Below are positions 35,706-44,513 of a stretch of DNA of 64,000 bases, piece by piece. The position numbers and the translations under genes are program-made. Location of the stretch: contig NZ_BMKD01000003.1 in NCBI RefSeq assembly GCF_014643835.1, positions 1-64,000 of the forward strand, in the 5' to 3' direction. Origin of the DNA: Mucilaginibacter rubeus. Lineage in GTDB: Bacteria > Bacteroidota > Bacteroidia > Sphingobacteriales > Sphingobacteriaceae. The notes beneath the pieces were generated by a model that worked only from the letters and a program-made list of their open reading frames with translations, made no database searches and was not told the origin of the DNA. Position 1 is the stretch's first letter. Every line of letters starts with the position of its first letter.

Positions 35706-36212
35706 ATGAGTAAATTGATCAGGCATATTTGTATTGTGTTATTTGTTATGGCATTAGGCTATGAAGCTGTGGGGCAGGTTAACCGCTTTGTTCCGGCTCA
35801 AACGCCCTCAAGGCCCCAACTTAACCCGGTACGTCCTAATGGCAACAAAAAGGGCGCTATGGGTAAAAGACTTGAGGCTGCCCGTAACAGGTATATCAGC
35901 CGCCAGCTTGATCTTACTGATGAAGAGGCTAACAAATTTTGGCCGCTTTATAATCAGTACCAGCAGGAGCTTACTGCTGTACGCATTCTGAAGCGTTTAA
36001 ATAACTCCACTTCATCAACCAACGGCACCGAGCAAATAGATAAGGAAATCTATTACGAAAGCCAGCTGGTTGGGATCCGTAAACGCTACCGCGATTCCTT
36101 TGCCAAGATCCTTCCGCCCGAAAAGGTGAGTGTCCTGTACAAAAGCGAACAGGAATTTAACGATGAGCTCATCAAACAACTCAGCGAACGCAGCGAGAGA
36201 GCGGGGAATTAG
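35706..36212 (+). CDS. Exported CpxP/Spy-like protein, putative sensor of the ECF system
   Basis: A 168-aa protein with a signal sequence (HICIVLFVMALGYEAVGQ). The mature part is helical and charged; ARNRYISRQLDLTDEEANKF followed by WPLYNQYQQEL resembles the LTxxQ-type helices of Spy/CpxP and of heavy-metal sensors such as CnrX. It follows the repeat-bearing membrane protein by 17 nt, so the operon would be sigma, anti-sigma, periplasmic sensor. The signal sensed (metal, misfolded protein or other) is not visible in the sequence. Confidence 0.7.
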   Translation: MSKLIRHICIVLFVMALGYEAVGQVNRFVPAQTPSRPQLNPVRPNGNKKGAMGKRLEAARNRYISRQLDLTDEEANKFWPLYNQYQQELTAVRILKRLNNSTSSTNGTEQIDKEIYYESQLVGIRKRYRDSFAKILPPEKVSVLYKSEQEFNDELIKQLSERSERAGN

Positions 36213-36366
36213 GGGTAGTGATTAGAGGTTGGAGTTTAGAGATTAGGTTTCTTTTCTTCCTAATAAATCAAGATCATTTTAAAAATACGTTTACAGATGG
36301 ATTTTCGTCCATCTGTTTTAGTTTATCTTTGTCGGTAAATCTAAGTAGGTCATCATTGCGGACCTA

Positions 36367-36399
36367 AGACTTACGAAGTTTTTAAAACTTCGTAAGTCT
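36367..36399. repeat. Perfect 33-bp palindrome
   Basis: AGACTTACGAAGTTTT and AAAACTTCGTAAGTCT flank a single T. It sits between the CpxP-like gene and the 82-bp element at 36413, within a 319-bp gene-free stretch that otherwise shows nothing recognisable. It could end the sigma operon in either direction, but the T-run after it is poor. Confidence 0.8.
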
Positions 36400-36412
36400 G
36401 GGTTCTACTACT

Positions 36413-36494
36413 CGTCATTGCGAGGTACGAAGCAATCCCCTATAAGCAGAGCCGCTCTGTATAGTTCGCGATTGCTTCGTACCTCGCAATGACG
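36413..36494. repeat. 82-bp inverted-repeat element, copy 2
   Basis: CGTCATTGCGAGGTACGAAG opens the element and CTTCGTACCTCGCAATGACG closes it, around GCCGCTCTGTATAGTT. Nearly identical to copy 1 at 18322-18402, including the centre. It ends ~40 nt before the aminotransferase ATG. Confidence 0.88.
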
Positions 36495-36531
36495 GTTTGG
36501 ATTTTAACAGTTTTGAATACAACTTAACAAC

Positions 36532-37725
36532 ATGCCAACTCTTCGCCAGCTTTTTTTAGCCAATAACGCGCAAACCACTAATTTTCCTTTATTGCTTGAA
36601 TTTGAGCGTGCCGAAGGTATTTATATGTACAATGCGGAGGGCAAGCCTTATATCGACCTGATCTCGGGCATTGGGGTAAGCAGTCTTGGGCACAGCAATC
36701 TTTATGTTATTAATGCGATAAAGGAGCAGGTTGATAAATACATGCACCTGATGGTTTACGGCGAGTATGTACAGACCCCGCAGGTGCGCTTTGCCGAAAA
36801 GCTTGTTTCCGTATTACCGGCGCCCCTCCAGTCGGTATATTTTACCAACTCGGGTGCCGAGGCCGTTGAGGGGGCATTAAAGCTTGCCAAGCGTTTTACA
36901 GGCAGGCAGCAGGTTGTGGCTTGTCTTAACTCATATCATGGCAGCACACATGGCGCATTGAGTGTTATGGGCAATGAGGAGTTTAAACAGGCTTATCGTC
37001 CTTTATTACCGGGCGTAAATTTCATCCGTTTTAATAACCCGGAAGATCTTATGCTGATAACTCAAGAAACCGCCTGCGTGATTATCGAAACCATCCAGGG
37101 TGAGGCCGGCGTCCGTGTGCCGGATCTTGCATATATGCAGGCTTTACGCGCCCGTTGTGCCGAAACCGGTACGCTGTTGATCCTGGATGAGATCCAGGCG
37201 GCGTTTGGACGGACAGGAAAGCTTTTCGCGTTTGAGCATTTTGATATCGTACCAGATATCCTGTTACTGGCAAAAGCTTTAGGCGGCGGGATGCCGATAG
37301 GGGCGTTCATTTCATCAAACCAGATCATGGACGCGTTAAAGGAAAACCCGATCCTTGGTCATATCACTACCTTTGGCGGGCACCCTGTATGCTGCGCGGC
37401 AGGTTTAGCGGCACTGGAGTTTCTGCTGGATAACAACCTGGTATCCGGCGTAGCCGAAAAGGAAGCTTTGTTTCGGGATTTGCTTGTACACCCGGCTATA
37501 CAACAGGTACGCGGCAAAGGCCTCATGATGGCTATCGAACTGGAAAACTTCGAGCTCAATAAAAACATAATTGACCGTTGTATCGAAAACGGTGTAATAA
37601 CCGACTGGTTTTTACATTGCAGCAACTCCATGCGTTTGGCGCCTCCTTTGATCATTACCCACGACGAGATCAGGAAAGCTTGTGATGTAATTATAGAAGC
37701 GATTGATTTCTACACTAATAAATAA
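36532..37725 (+). CDS. Class III PLP-dependent aminotransferase (acetylornithine aminotransferase-like)
   Basis: A 397-aa fold-type I aminotransferase. It has YFTNSGAEAVEGALKLAKR, the aromatic SYHGSTHGALS, the PLP-contacting Asp in LILDEIQAAFGRTG, and the Schiff-base Lys in LLLAKALGGGMPIGAF. Length and motifs match the acetylornithine/ornithine/4-aminobutyrate group. No arginine biosynthesis genes are near, and the substrate is left open. Confidence 0.93.
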   Translation: MPTLRQLFLANNAQTTNFPLLLEFERAEGIYMYNAEGKPYIDLISGIGVSSLGHSNLYVINAIKEQVDKYMHLMVYGEYVQTPQVRFAEKLVSVLPAPLQSVYFTNSGAEAVEGALKLAKRFTGRQQVVACLNSYHGSTHGALSVMGNEEFKQAYRPLLPGVNFIRFNNPEDLMLITQETACVIIETIQGEAGVRVPDLAYMQALRARCAETGTLLILDEIQAAFGRTGKLFAFEHFDIVPDILLLAKALGGGMPIGAFISSNQIMDALKENPILGHITTFGGHPVCCAAGLAALEFLLDNNLVSGVAEKEALFRDLLVHPAIQQVRGKGLMMAIELENFELNKNIIDRCIENGVITDWFLHCSNSMRLAPPLIITHDEIRKACDVIIEAIDFYTNK

Positions 37726-37737
37726 AATATAACATTC

Positions 37738-37756
37738 CTCCTCGTGAAATGAGGAG
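37738..37756 (+). terminator. Weak stem-loop after the aminotransferase gene
   Basis: CTCCTC (37738-37743) and GAGGAG (37751-37756) pair around a 7-nt loop, shortly after the stop codon. There is no T-run, so termination is uncertain. Confidence 0.35.
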
Positions 37757-37819
37757 AAATCTTCTGCGGACAGTTAAGAAACCATGCAAATCCAGCCTCG
37801 ATTGTGTATATGATTTCTC

Positions 37820-37837
37820 TTTCGCGTTAACGCGAAA
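37820..37837. repeat. Perfect 18-bp palindrome in a 449-bp gene-free stretch
   Basis: TTTCGCGTTAACGCGAAA lies in the otherwise featureless interval 37726-38174 before the glycosyltransferase gene. It could be a protein-binding site or a dispersed repeat; no gene or RNA was recognised in the rest of the interval. Confidence 0.5.
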
Positions 37838-38174
37838 TCTCATTACTGCTCTATACTAAATGAAAAGAAGTTTTCTTCAGCCCATTTGCGAATCAAAGAA
37901 AGCCGACAAGCACAACGATGTTTGGCTAAGTCAATTCTGTGCTATTCTTCCTTGTAAATTGCCTGTTACAACACCTTCATAATTCATAAGGATTATAGTT
38001 TGAGTTAAATTGGTATGGTTTGTGTATTTATAGCAATGCCTATAAAAACAATGCTTTCAGTGTCCTAAAGGCAATAAATAAGGTCACTGATGCATCTTTT
38101 TAAGGTCACCCTGCTTTTACAATTAATTAAATGTTGTAAAACGAACTATCAAAGCATCTATACACAATCTACAT

Positions 38175-40451
38175 ATGAAAATAGCATATATATCAACCTA
38201 TCCCCCCCGCGAATGCGGTCTTGCAACATTTAATAATAATTTGATGCGTGCCATCAGTTCAAATTTCCCTGAAAGGCACACCTTAGCACAAAATGGCTTT
38301 GTTGTGGCACTTAATGATTCGGAAAACCTGCAGGAATATGAATACCCGGAGGAAGTTAAATATATCATTCGTCAAAATCACCAGAAAGATTATATCCGTG
38401 CGGCCAATTATATCAACACCAGTAATGCCGATGTATGTATTATGGAGCATGAGTTTGGCATTTACGGCGGCGAAAGCGGCATTTATATTTTACCGCTGAT
38501 CAATCGTCTCGAAAAGCCATTGATCTCTATTTTGCATACAGTATTGAAAGACCCGAGCTATGTGCAGCGCATCATTATTCGCGAAATTGCCGAGCAATCA
38601 TCGAAGGTTGTGGTGATGAGCAAACGTGCTGTAGATTTCCTGACCAATATTTATGAGATCCCTGCCGACAAGATCCAGATCATAGAGCATGGCGTACCTG
38701 ATGTGGAAGCCCCTGCCGAGAATCCGGTGAAAAGCTTGTCGGCTTTTAAAAACAAAAGGGTGATGTTAACCTTCGGTTTGCTAAGCCGCAACAAAGGTTT
38801 GGAAACCGTAATAAAAGCATTGCCTAAAATAGTAGCGAAACACCCTGATGTGATGTACGTGGTATTGGGTAATACACATCCCGGGGTTATCAAAAGTTCG
38901 GGCGAGGAGTATCGAGATCATTTGAAATCACTTGCGGCGCAATTAGGGGTGTCAAAGAACCTGGCATTTATTGCCAAATTTGTGTCGGAAGAGGAATTGG
39001 TAAATTATTTAACTGCCTGCGAAATTTACGTAACACCATATTTAAACGAAGCACAGATCACCAGCGGTACCTTATCATATGCGGTTGGTGCGGGTGCAGC
39101 TGTGGTTTCGACTCCATACTGGCATGCTACCGAATTGCTGGCCGAAAAGCGTGGCAGGCTATTTGATTTTAAAAATTCGGAAGCGCTGGCCGATACCGTT
39201 ATTGAATTACTTGATCAGGACCGAGTGCTGAACGAACTGAAAGAAAACGCTTACCAATATGGTTTGCATTTACGCTGGCCTGTTATTGGTGCCGAATTTA
39301 TTAAAGTGGCTCAGGAATCACTGGTACGTTTTGATTTCAGTGATAAAATTCTGCGTAACAGCATTGTTGATCCGGAGATCCTGCCGAAATTCAGCTTGAC
39401 CCACGTATTGCGGCTAACCGATGATACCGGGATTGTACAACATGCCAAGTACGGGATCCCGAATTTAAAAGAAGGTTATTGTTTGGATGATAATGCCCGT
39501 GCGCTCATTATGGCACTAATGGCTTATCAGCGTAACGGGAGCCGGGAAGCATTTGAACTGCTGCCTATTTACCTGAGCTACATCCACTATATGCAAACTG
39601 ATGATGGTAATTTCCGCAACTTCCTGAGTTTTGACAGGCGCTACCTGGACGAGGTTGGCTCGGAAGATTCATTTGGCCGTACCATTTGGGCCCTTGGTCA
39701 TTTGATTGGCTGTGCGGCCAGCAATTCATACCGTGAATTCGCCCTGGAGATCTTCCATAAATCGGTGCCGCATTTTTCAGCGCTGAAACATTTAAGGGGT
39801 GTGGCCAATACTATAATTGGTATCAGTCTTTACCTGCAGGTTTACCCTACAGACGAGGGTATGGTTAAAATATTGGCCAACCTTACCCAGCCATTAATTG
39901 ATGCCTATAACAACACCCAGGCTGATGATTGGCAATGGTTTGAGGAAAAGATGACTTACGATAACGCCATCCTGCCGCTGGCCTTACTGCACTCATGCGA
40001 GATTACCGGTAATGAGGAAGCCAGGAAAATAGCTTTGGCAACTATGGCTTTCCTTGATCAGCTTACTTTATCAAACGGATATTTAAGTCCTGTTGGAAAT
40101 GATGGCTGGTATTACCGTGGCGGCACATTCCCAACATTTGATCAACAGGCTATTGAAACCATGGCTATGGTGCTGATGCATTTCCAGGCATACCAGATCT
40201 TCAGGATACCGCAGTATATTGAAAAAATGTTCCTGAGCTATAAATGGTTCCTTGGCGAAAATACTTTGCGGGCACCGCTGTATGACCATGAAACCAAAGG
40301 CTGCTGCGATGGTTTGCTGCCTGGCGGCATTAACCGTAACCAGGGAGCTGAAAGTACACTGGCTTATCTGATATCGCACCTTACGGTGTTGAAAGCCTTT
40401 GAGCTGGAATACGAATACAATAAATACGGCCAAAAAATGCAGATCTGTTAA
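38175..40451 (+). CDS. Glycosyltransferase family 4 protein with C-terminal helical domain
   Basis: A 758-aa two-part cytoplasmic protein. Residues 1-~385 are a GT4 (GT-B fold) transferase: AYISTYPPRECGLATFNNNL at the start, VMLTFGLLSRNKGLETVIKA, and the nucleotide-sugar site ITSGTLSYAVGAGAAVVSTP with HATELL. Residues ~400-758 are helical, with GYCLDDNARALIMALMAYQR, NFLSFDRRYLDEVGSEDSFG and DQQAIETMAMVLMHFQAYQI, a pattern typical of (alpha/alpha)6 sugar-binding barrels. Such fusions occur in Bacteroidetes next to GH130 genes. Its stop codon abuts the start of a second GT4 gene, so the two are co-translated. Acceptor and product are unknown; mannoside chemistry is a guess from the GH130 link. 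Confidence 0.88.
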   Translation: MKIAYISTYPPRECGLATFNNNLMRAISSNFPERHTLAQNGFVVALNDSENLQEYEYPEEVKYIIRQNHQKDYIRAANYINTSNADVCIMEHEFGIYGGESGIYILPLINRLEKPLISILHTVLKDPSYVQRIIIREIAEQSSKVVVMSKRAVDFLTNIYEIPADKIQIIEHGVPDVEAPAENPVKSLSAFKNKRVMLTFGLLSRNKGLETVIKALPKIVAKHPDVMYVVLGNTHPGVIKSSGEEYRDHLKSLAAQLGVSKNLAFIAKFVSEEELVNYLTACEIYVTPYLNEAQITSGTLSYAVGAGAAVVSTPYWHATELLAEKRGRLFDFKNSEALADTVIELLDQDRVLNELKENAYQYGLHLRWPVIGAEFIKVAQESLVRFDFSDKILRNSIVDPEILPKFSLTHVLRLTDDTGIVQHAKYGIPNLKEGYCLDDNARALIMALMAYQRNGSREAFELLPIYLSYIHYMQTDDGNFRNFLSFDRRYLDEVGSEDSFGRTIWALGHLIGCAASNSYREFALEIFHKSVPHFSALKHLRGVANTIIGISLYLQVYPTDEGMVKILANLTQPLIDAYNNTQADDWQWFEEKMTYDNAILPLALLHSCEITGNEEARKIALATMAFLDQLTLSNGYLSPVGNDGWYYRGGTFPTFDQQAIETMAMVLMHFQAYQIFRIPQYIEKMFLSYKWFLGENTLRAPLYDHETKGCCDGLLPGGINRNQGAESTLAYLISHLTVLKAFELEYEYNKYGQKMQIC

Positions 40452-41456
40452 ATGAAGGTAGCTGTATTAGCCTCTGTTGCCTGGCGCACGCCGCCCAGGC
40501 ACTACGGGCCCTGGGAGCAAATAGCATCAAATATAGCCGAAGGGATCATCAAAATGGGGGCGGAGGTAACACTCTTCGCCACGGGCGATTCGATAACCGC
40601 GGGTAAACTTGATGCCATTTGTGATACAGGTTACGAGGAAGACAGAACGCAGGATGCCAAAGTGCTGGAATGCCTGCATATTAGTAACCTGATGGAAAAG
40701 GCCGGTCAGTTCGATATCATTCATAATAACTTTGACTTTTTGCCGCTTACATATTCAGGCCTGATTAAAACGCCACTACTCACTACCATTCACGGGTTTT
40801 CATCATCAAAGATCATCCCGGTTTATAAAAAATATAATAGCCGGGGGCATTATGTTTCTATCAGCAATGCCGACCGTAGTCCTGAGCTTGATTATTTAGC
40901 CACGGTATATAATGGCCTCGATACCCGTGATTTTCAGTTTTATGAACAGCCGGATGATTACCTGTTGTACTTCGGTCGTATCCATCCCGATAAAGGAACT
41001 GCCGAAGCTATCGATATCGCCAAAAAAAGTAAACGGAAATTACTGATAGCTGGTATAGTTCAGGATACCAACTACTTTAAGGAAAAGATAGAGCCATTGC
41101 TTTGTGCCAATGTGGAGTATATAGGCCATGCCGGACCTGATAAGCGCCGGGAGCTTTTAGGCAGAGCTTATGCACTGTTGCATCCCATCAGCTTTGATGA
41201 GCCTTTTGGCCTGAGTGTGGCTGAAGCAATGCTATGCGGTACGCCGGTCATAGCTTTTAACCGGGGCTCGATGCCAGAATTAATCAAAAACGCACAGACC
41301 GGCTTTTTGGTTAATAAGGTTGATGAAGCCGCCGAAGCAGTTGGCTGGCTCCGTCAGATTAGCAGGGCTGATTGTTATGACTGGGCAAATTCGCAGTTTT
41401 CGAGCGATAAAATGGTGAAGGATTATTGGGAGTTGTATAATAGGGTATTGGATTAA
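40452..41456 (+). CDS. Glycosyltransferase family 4
   Basis: A 334-aa GT-B transferase starting directly after the preceding gene's stop codon (no gap). The N-terminal half begins VAWRTPPRHYGPWEQIASN, and the C-terminal half has LLYFGRIHPDKGTAEAIDIA and the sugar-nucleotide motif EPFGLSVAEAMLCGTPVIAF. It is shorter than most GT4 proteins because the loops are compact. It probably acts in the same pathway as the 758-aa transferase. A long bidirectional terminator follows. Confidence 0.9.
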   Translation: MKVAVLASVAWRTPPRHYGPWEQIASNIAEGIIKMGAEVTLFATGDSITAGKLDAICDTGYEEDRTQDAKVLECLHISNLMEKAGQFDIIHNNFDFLPLTYSGLIKTPLLTTIHGFSSSKIIPVYKKYNSRGHYVSISNADRSPELDYLATVYNGLDTRDFQFYEQPDDYLLYFGRIHPDKGTAEAIDIAKKSKRKLLIAGIVQDTNYFKEKIEPLLCANVEYIGHAGPDKRRELLGRAYALLHPISFDEPFGLSVAEAMLCGTPVIAFNRGSMPELIKNAQTGFLVNKVDEAAEAVGWLRQISRADCYDWANSQFSSDKMVKDYWELYNRVLD

Positions 41457-41483
41457 AAGCAAAAACTGCCGCGGCAGACAGGT

Positions 41484-41525
41484 ATAAAAGAACAAAAGCG
41501 CCATTTGGCGCTTTTGTTCTTTTAT
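41484..41525. terminator. Bidirectional intrinsic terminator between convergent genes
   Basis: A 19-bp perfect stem (ATAAAAGAACAAAAGCGCC with its complement) and a 4-nt loop, with A-rich and T-rich ends, lies between the convergent glycosyltransferase and M3 peptidase genes and can serve both. Confidence 0.93.
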
Positions 41526-41537
41526 GAAGAATTTATC

Positions 41538-43241
41538 TTAATTCAATTTATCCAACTCTGCTTTAACAAACTCAGCCAGTTCTTTTACATAGGCCGCGCT
41601 GAAGTCAAACTTGATCCCTGCCGTTTCATAAATCTCTTTAATAGTTTTAGTATAACCGAGTTTAAGGGCATCTAAATATTGTTGCAAACCCTTTTCAGGA
41701 TTTTCTTTGTAGTTTTTCCATATAGCGATAGCGCCTAACTGGGCCATGCCGTATTCGATATAGTAAAATGGCACCTCGAAGATGTGTAGCTGTTTTTGCC
41801 AAAGATTTGCTAATGCTTCGCGATGTTCGCTCCAATCGGCAAAACCCGCGCCGAATGGTTCAAAGATCTCGATCCAGGCGGTTGTACGGTCGGCATCGGT
41901 ATGGTCGGGGTTGGTATAGATCCAGTGCTGAAACTGATCGACAACGGCTACCCAGGGCAGGGTTTTCAAAACATCAACTAACTGATCACGTTTAGCGCGT
42001 TGAAGATCTTCCTCATTATCAAAATACACATTCCAGTTATCCATCGAGATCAGCTCCATCGACATGGAGGCTAATTCGGCAACTTCGGATGGGCAATGTT
42101 TAAAATCATTCAGTTCCAGATCGGCAGTAAGGAAAGTGTGTACCGCGTGACCGCCCTCATGTACCATAGTGGTTAAATCGCGAAAGGTATTGGCCGAATT
42201 CATAAAAATGAAAGGTGCGCCGGTTTCGGCCAAGGGATAGTTGTAACCACCCGGGGCTTTGCCTTTACGGCTTTCCACATCAAACAGACCATTATCTTTC
42301 ATGATCTCCAAACGTTCGCCTAAATAGCGATTGATGTTGCTGAAGCACTGGATAGATTTCTCGATCAGGTCTTCGCCATTTTGGAATGGTTTAAGGGCTG
42401 GTTTGCCAGAAATATCCACATCCATATCCCATGGCTTAAGCGTAGGTAAGTGCAAAGCCTCGCGGCGCTTTTCGGCCTGGGTTTTTAGAATAGGTACTAT
42501 TTCGGTTTCGATAGCTGCATGAAAAGCATAACAATCATGCGGGGTATAATCAAAACGGCCTAAAGCCTGGAACATATAATCGCGGAAGTTTTCAAAATTG
42601 GCGTTTGTTGCCACTGTGTGACGAAGCTTACGCAAATGATCGAAAAGTTCATCAAGTTTGTCTTTATCCTGTAAACGGCGGCTGGTGATCTTTTCCCAAA
42701 CTTCCTGGCGTTTAGCACGATCAGTGCCTTTTAAAAATACGGAAGCTTGTTCTAAAGTAAATTCCTTATCATCAACATGAACAGACATGGAACCGGTTAT
42801 AGATTGGTACTTCTGCTGTTCCACCTGGATTTCGGTTTGTACCGGGATATTTTCCTCGCGGAAAAGTTCCAATGCTTTTTTTACGGCCCGTAAAAAAATA
42901 AAATATTTTTCGCCATCCAGTTTATCAACAAACGCGCTGGCAACCAGCTTTTTGTTCAGTTCGTTACTATATGGAGCAATTTTGGGCTCAACTTCGGTAG
43001 CAAAGTACTGGAACATTTGAAGCAAGTCTTCGCTGGTGGTATCGCAGGTCATGCGGATATAGCGCCATGCGAAATCTTCTTCCAAAGCTGCTTCCAGCTC
43101 ACTTTTATCGCGCAGCCATTTCTCCAGTTCTTCAACTGAGTGGATTGGACGATCTAATAATTCTTTATAAAAAGGCTCAAGGGTTTCCCATTTAATATCA
43201 AGGGAAGCCGGGATATATGTTCTTGTTTTTTTGTGGATCAT
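41538..43241 (-). CDS. M3 family oligoendopeptidase (PepF-like)
   Basis: A 567-aa zinc metallopeptidase. The zinc site TTMVHEGGHAVHTFLT (HExxH) is followed by the downstream Glu region (FKHCPSEVAELASMSMELIS). The start is set at the ATG at 43241 (MIHKKTRTYIPASLDIKWET), because the 18 upstream codons are unlike the family. No signal peptide: a cytoplasmic enzyme that degrades oligopeptides of roughly 5-20 residues. It converges on the glycosyltransferases. Confidence 0.94.
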   Translation of the reverse strand: MIHKKTRTYIPASLDIKWETLEPFYKELLDRPIHSVEELEKWLRDKSELEAALEEDFAWRYIRMTCDTTSEDLLQMFQYFATEVEPKIAPYSNELNKKLVASAFVDKLDGEKYFIFLRAVKKALELFREENIPVQTEIQVEQQKYQSITGSMSVHVDDKEFTLEQASVFLKGTDRAKRQEVWEKITSRRLQDKDKLDELFDHLRKLRHTVATNANFENFRDYMFQALGRFDYTPHDCYAFHAAIETEIVPILKTQAEKRREALHLPTLKPWDMDVDISGKPALKPFQNGEDLIEKSIQCFSNINRYLGERLEIMKDNGLFDVESRKGKAPGGYNYPLAETGAPFIFMNSANTFRDLTTMVHEGGHAVHTFLTADLELNDFKHCPSEVAELASMSMELISMDNWNVYFDNEEDLQRAKRDQLVDVLKTLPWVAVVDQFQHWIYTNPDHTDADRTTAWIEIFEPFGAGFADWSEHREALANLWQKQLHIFEVPFYYIEYGMAQLGAIAIWKNYKENPEKGLQQYLDALKLGYTKTIKEIYETAGIKFDFSAAYVKELAEFVKAELDKLN

Positions 43242-43278
43242 GATTTTTAGATGTGCAGATATGCAAATATGCGTATTT

Positions 43279-43427
43279 AGTCCGTAAGTCCGCAAGTCGG
43301 AAAAGTCCGTAAGTTGGAATTAAAAAGAAGATATTCCTATTAAAAAAGCCCGAAAGTTACATCTTGACTTCGGACTTGCTGACATCGGACTTGCCGACAA
43401 AAAAACAACTTTCGGACTTTCGGACTC
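43279..43427. repeat. Inverted element with arms of short tandem repeats (AAGTCCG type), copy 1
   Basis: The left part repeats AAGTCCG/AAGTCGG units (43279-43315); the right part repeats the inverse, TTCGGACTT and ATCGGACTTG (43366-43427). It ends at the epimerase stop codon. Related elements are at 53561-53704 and, more diverged, 55823-55926. Confidence 0.7.
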
Positions 43428-44352
43428 ACCCTTTATGAAGCGTTTTCGATATCTCAGTTATCGCATCCTCGTAGCTTGTTGGTTTAAAGTTGAACGCTTT
43501 CTCAAATTTGCTGCTATCGAAAATATAATCGTGATCGTACTGGTAATACATCTCCACTGTACCCATTACCACCTTTTTAAATAAACCGAACAGCCACAGC
43601 ATAACTTTATTAACGCGTGTATATTTTGGCTCAACTTTATAAACCCCGGCGGCAATATCCAAAAACTGTTTACCGGTGATGGCCGGCGGGGTAGGGAGGT
43701 GCCAGATCTGGTTGCCGCTATTGGGGTCTTGACCAAGCAAAAACATGGCTTTACCCGCATCGGGCACATAAATAAAATTGTGTTTACAATCCGGATTGCC
43801 TATCCATTGCGCGTTTTGTTTTTTGGCGTAATTGCTAAGCACCATCATATCAATAAAGCTGTTGACCGGGGCGCCATAAAAATCAGGTGCGCGGGCTATG
43901 GTTGCGTTGATATTGCCGGCTTTAACTTCATTCATGAGCATTTCGGCGATGCCCGCTCTTATTTCGCCTTTAACGCTGCTGGGTTTATACGGGGTATCTT
44001 CGGTCATGGAGCCGTTAACCAGTCCGTACATGTAAACGTTATCAAAAAATATTAAACGGGCACCGGTGGCTTTGGTAACATTGATCACATTCTGCATGAT
44101 CACCGGCCATTGCGCCCGCCAGATGTCTTTATCATAAACCAGGCCGGCAACGAGATAAATTACTGTCGATCCTTTTGCTGCCGACAGTACTTCATCGTAA
44201 TTGAGCAAGTCGGCTTTTTGCCAGGTTACTTTATCATTATTATTTGTGTTAACCGGTTTGCGGCTAACTAAACGGATGGTTTCGTTATGGTTGATTAATT
44301 CTTTGGTGAGGATGTTTGCTACCGGACCGCCGGCTCCTAATATAGTATGCAT
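43426..44352 (-). CDS. NAD(P)-binding epimerase-like protein (extended SDR)
   Basis: A 308-aa Rossmann-fold protein. It begins MHTILGAGGPVANILTKEL, a GxGGxxA-type nucleotide-binding loop, and later has NVYMYGLVNGSMTEDTPYKP, where Tyr is in the position of the extended-SDR YxxxK but the usual YxxxK is not intact (TyrGlyLeuVal). It therefore looks like an atypical NmrA/epimerase relative that may bind rather than turn over its cofactor. A -7 element (TACCTTTG) and a perfect 9+9-bp inverted repeat lie upstream, so it has its own regulated promoter. Confidence 0.8.
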   Translation of the reverse strand: MHTILGAGGPVANILTKELINHNETIRLVSRKPVNTNNNDKVTWQKADLLNYDEVLSAAKGSTVIYLVAGLVYDKDIWRAQWPVIMQNVINVTKATGARLIFFDNVYMYGLVNGSMTEDTPYKPSSVKGEIRAGIAEMLMNEVKAGNINATIARAPDFYGAPVNSFIDMMVLSNYAKKQNAQWIGNPDCKHNFIYVPDAGKAMFLLGQDPNSGNQIWHLPTPPAITGKQFLDIAAGVYKVEPKYTRVNKVMLWLFGLFKKVVMGTVEMYYQYDHDYIFDSSKFEKAFNFKPTSYEDAITEISKTLHKG

Positions 44353-44372
44353 GATCTTTTTCGTTTTGTGTA

Positions 44373-44397
44373 TTACAAAGGTAGGCTGCCTTTGTAA
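44373..44397 (-). promoter_or_regulatory. Promoter with overlapping operator-like palindrome, epimerase gene
   Basis: On the minus strand TACCTTTG (44376-44383) is a consensus -7 element. It lies inside a perfect inverted repeat TTACAAAGG-N7-CCTTTGTAA, the shape of a dimeric repressor site. The regulator is unknown; the Crp-type protein encoded next door is one candidate by position only. Confidence 0.55.
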
Positions 44398-44427
44398 ATC
44401 AAAACGTTAACAAAAGATAAGGAATTT

Positions 44428-44513
44428 CACCTCTCCTAAATCCTCTCCAAAGGAGAGGACTTTAAAATTTATGCCTTTACTCCCTCTCCTTTGGAGAGGG
44501 CAGGGGTGAGGTT
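44428..44513. repeat. Palindromic repeat between epimerase and Crp-type genes
   Basis: TCCTCTCCAAAGGAGAGGA and CCCTCTCCTTTGGAGAGGG are two hairpins, and the outer CACCTCTCC…GGGGTGAGG ends also pair. Same general style as the elements at 46422 and 50534. It probably ends the ysxC-DUF559-ubiA-crp transcript. Confidence 0.75.

Noticed and set aside
37726-38174. Searched for an RNA gene in the 449-bp gap
   Set aside because: Only an 18-bp palindrome and a weak stem-loop; no tRNA cloverleaf, terminator or conserved RNA motif.
42331-42522. Plus-strand frames within the M3 peptidase gene
   Set aside because: Shadows of the HExxH-containing gene on the opposite strand.
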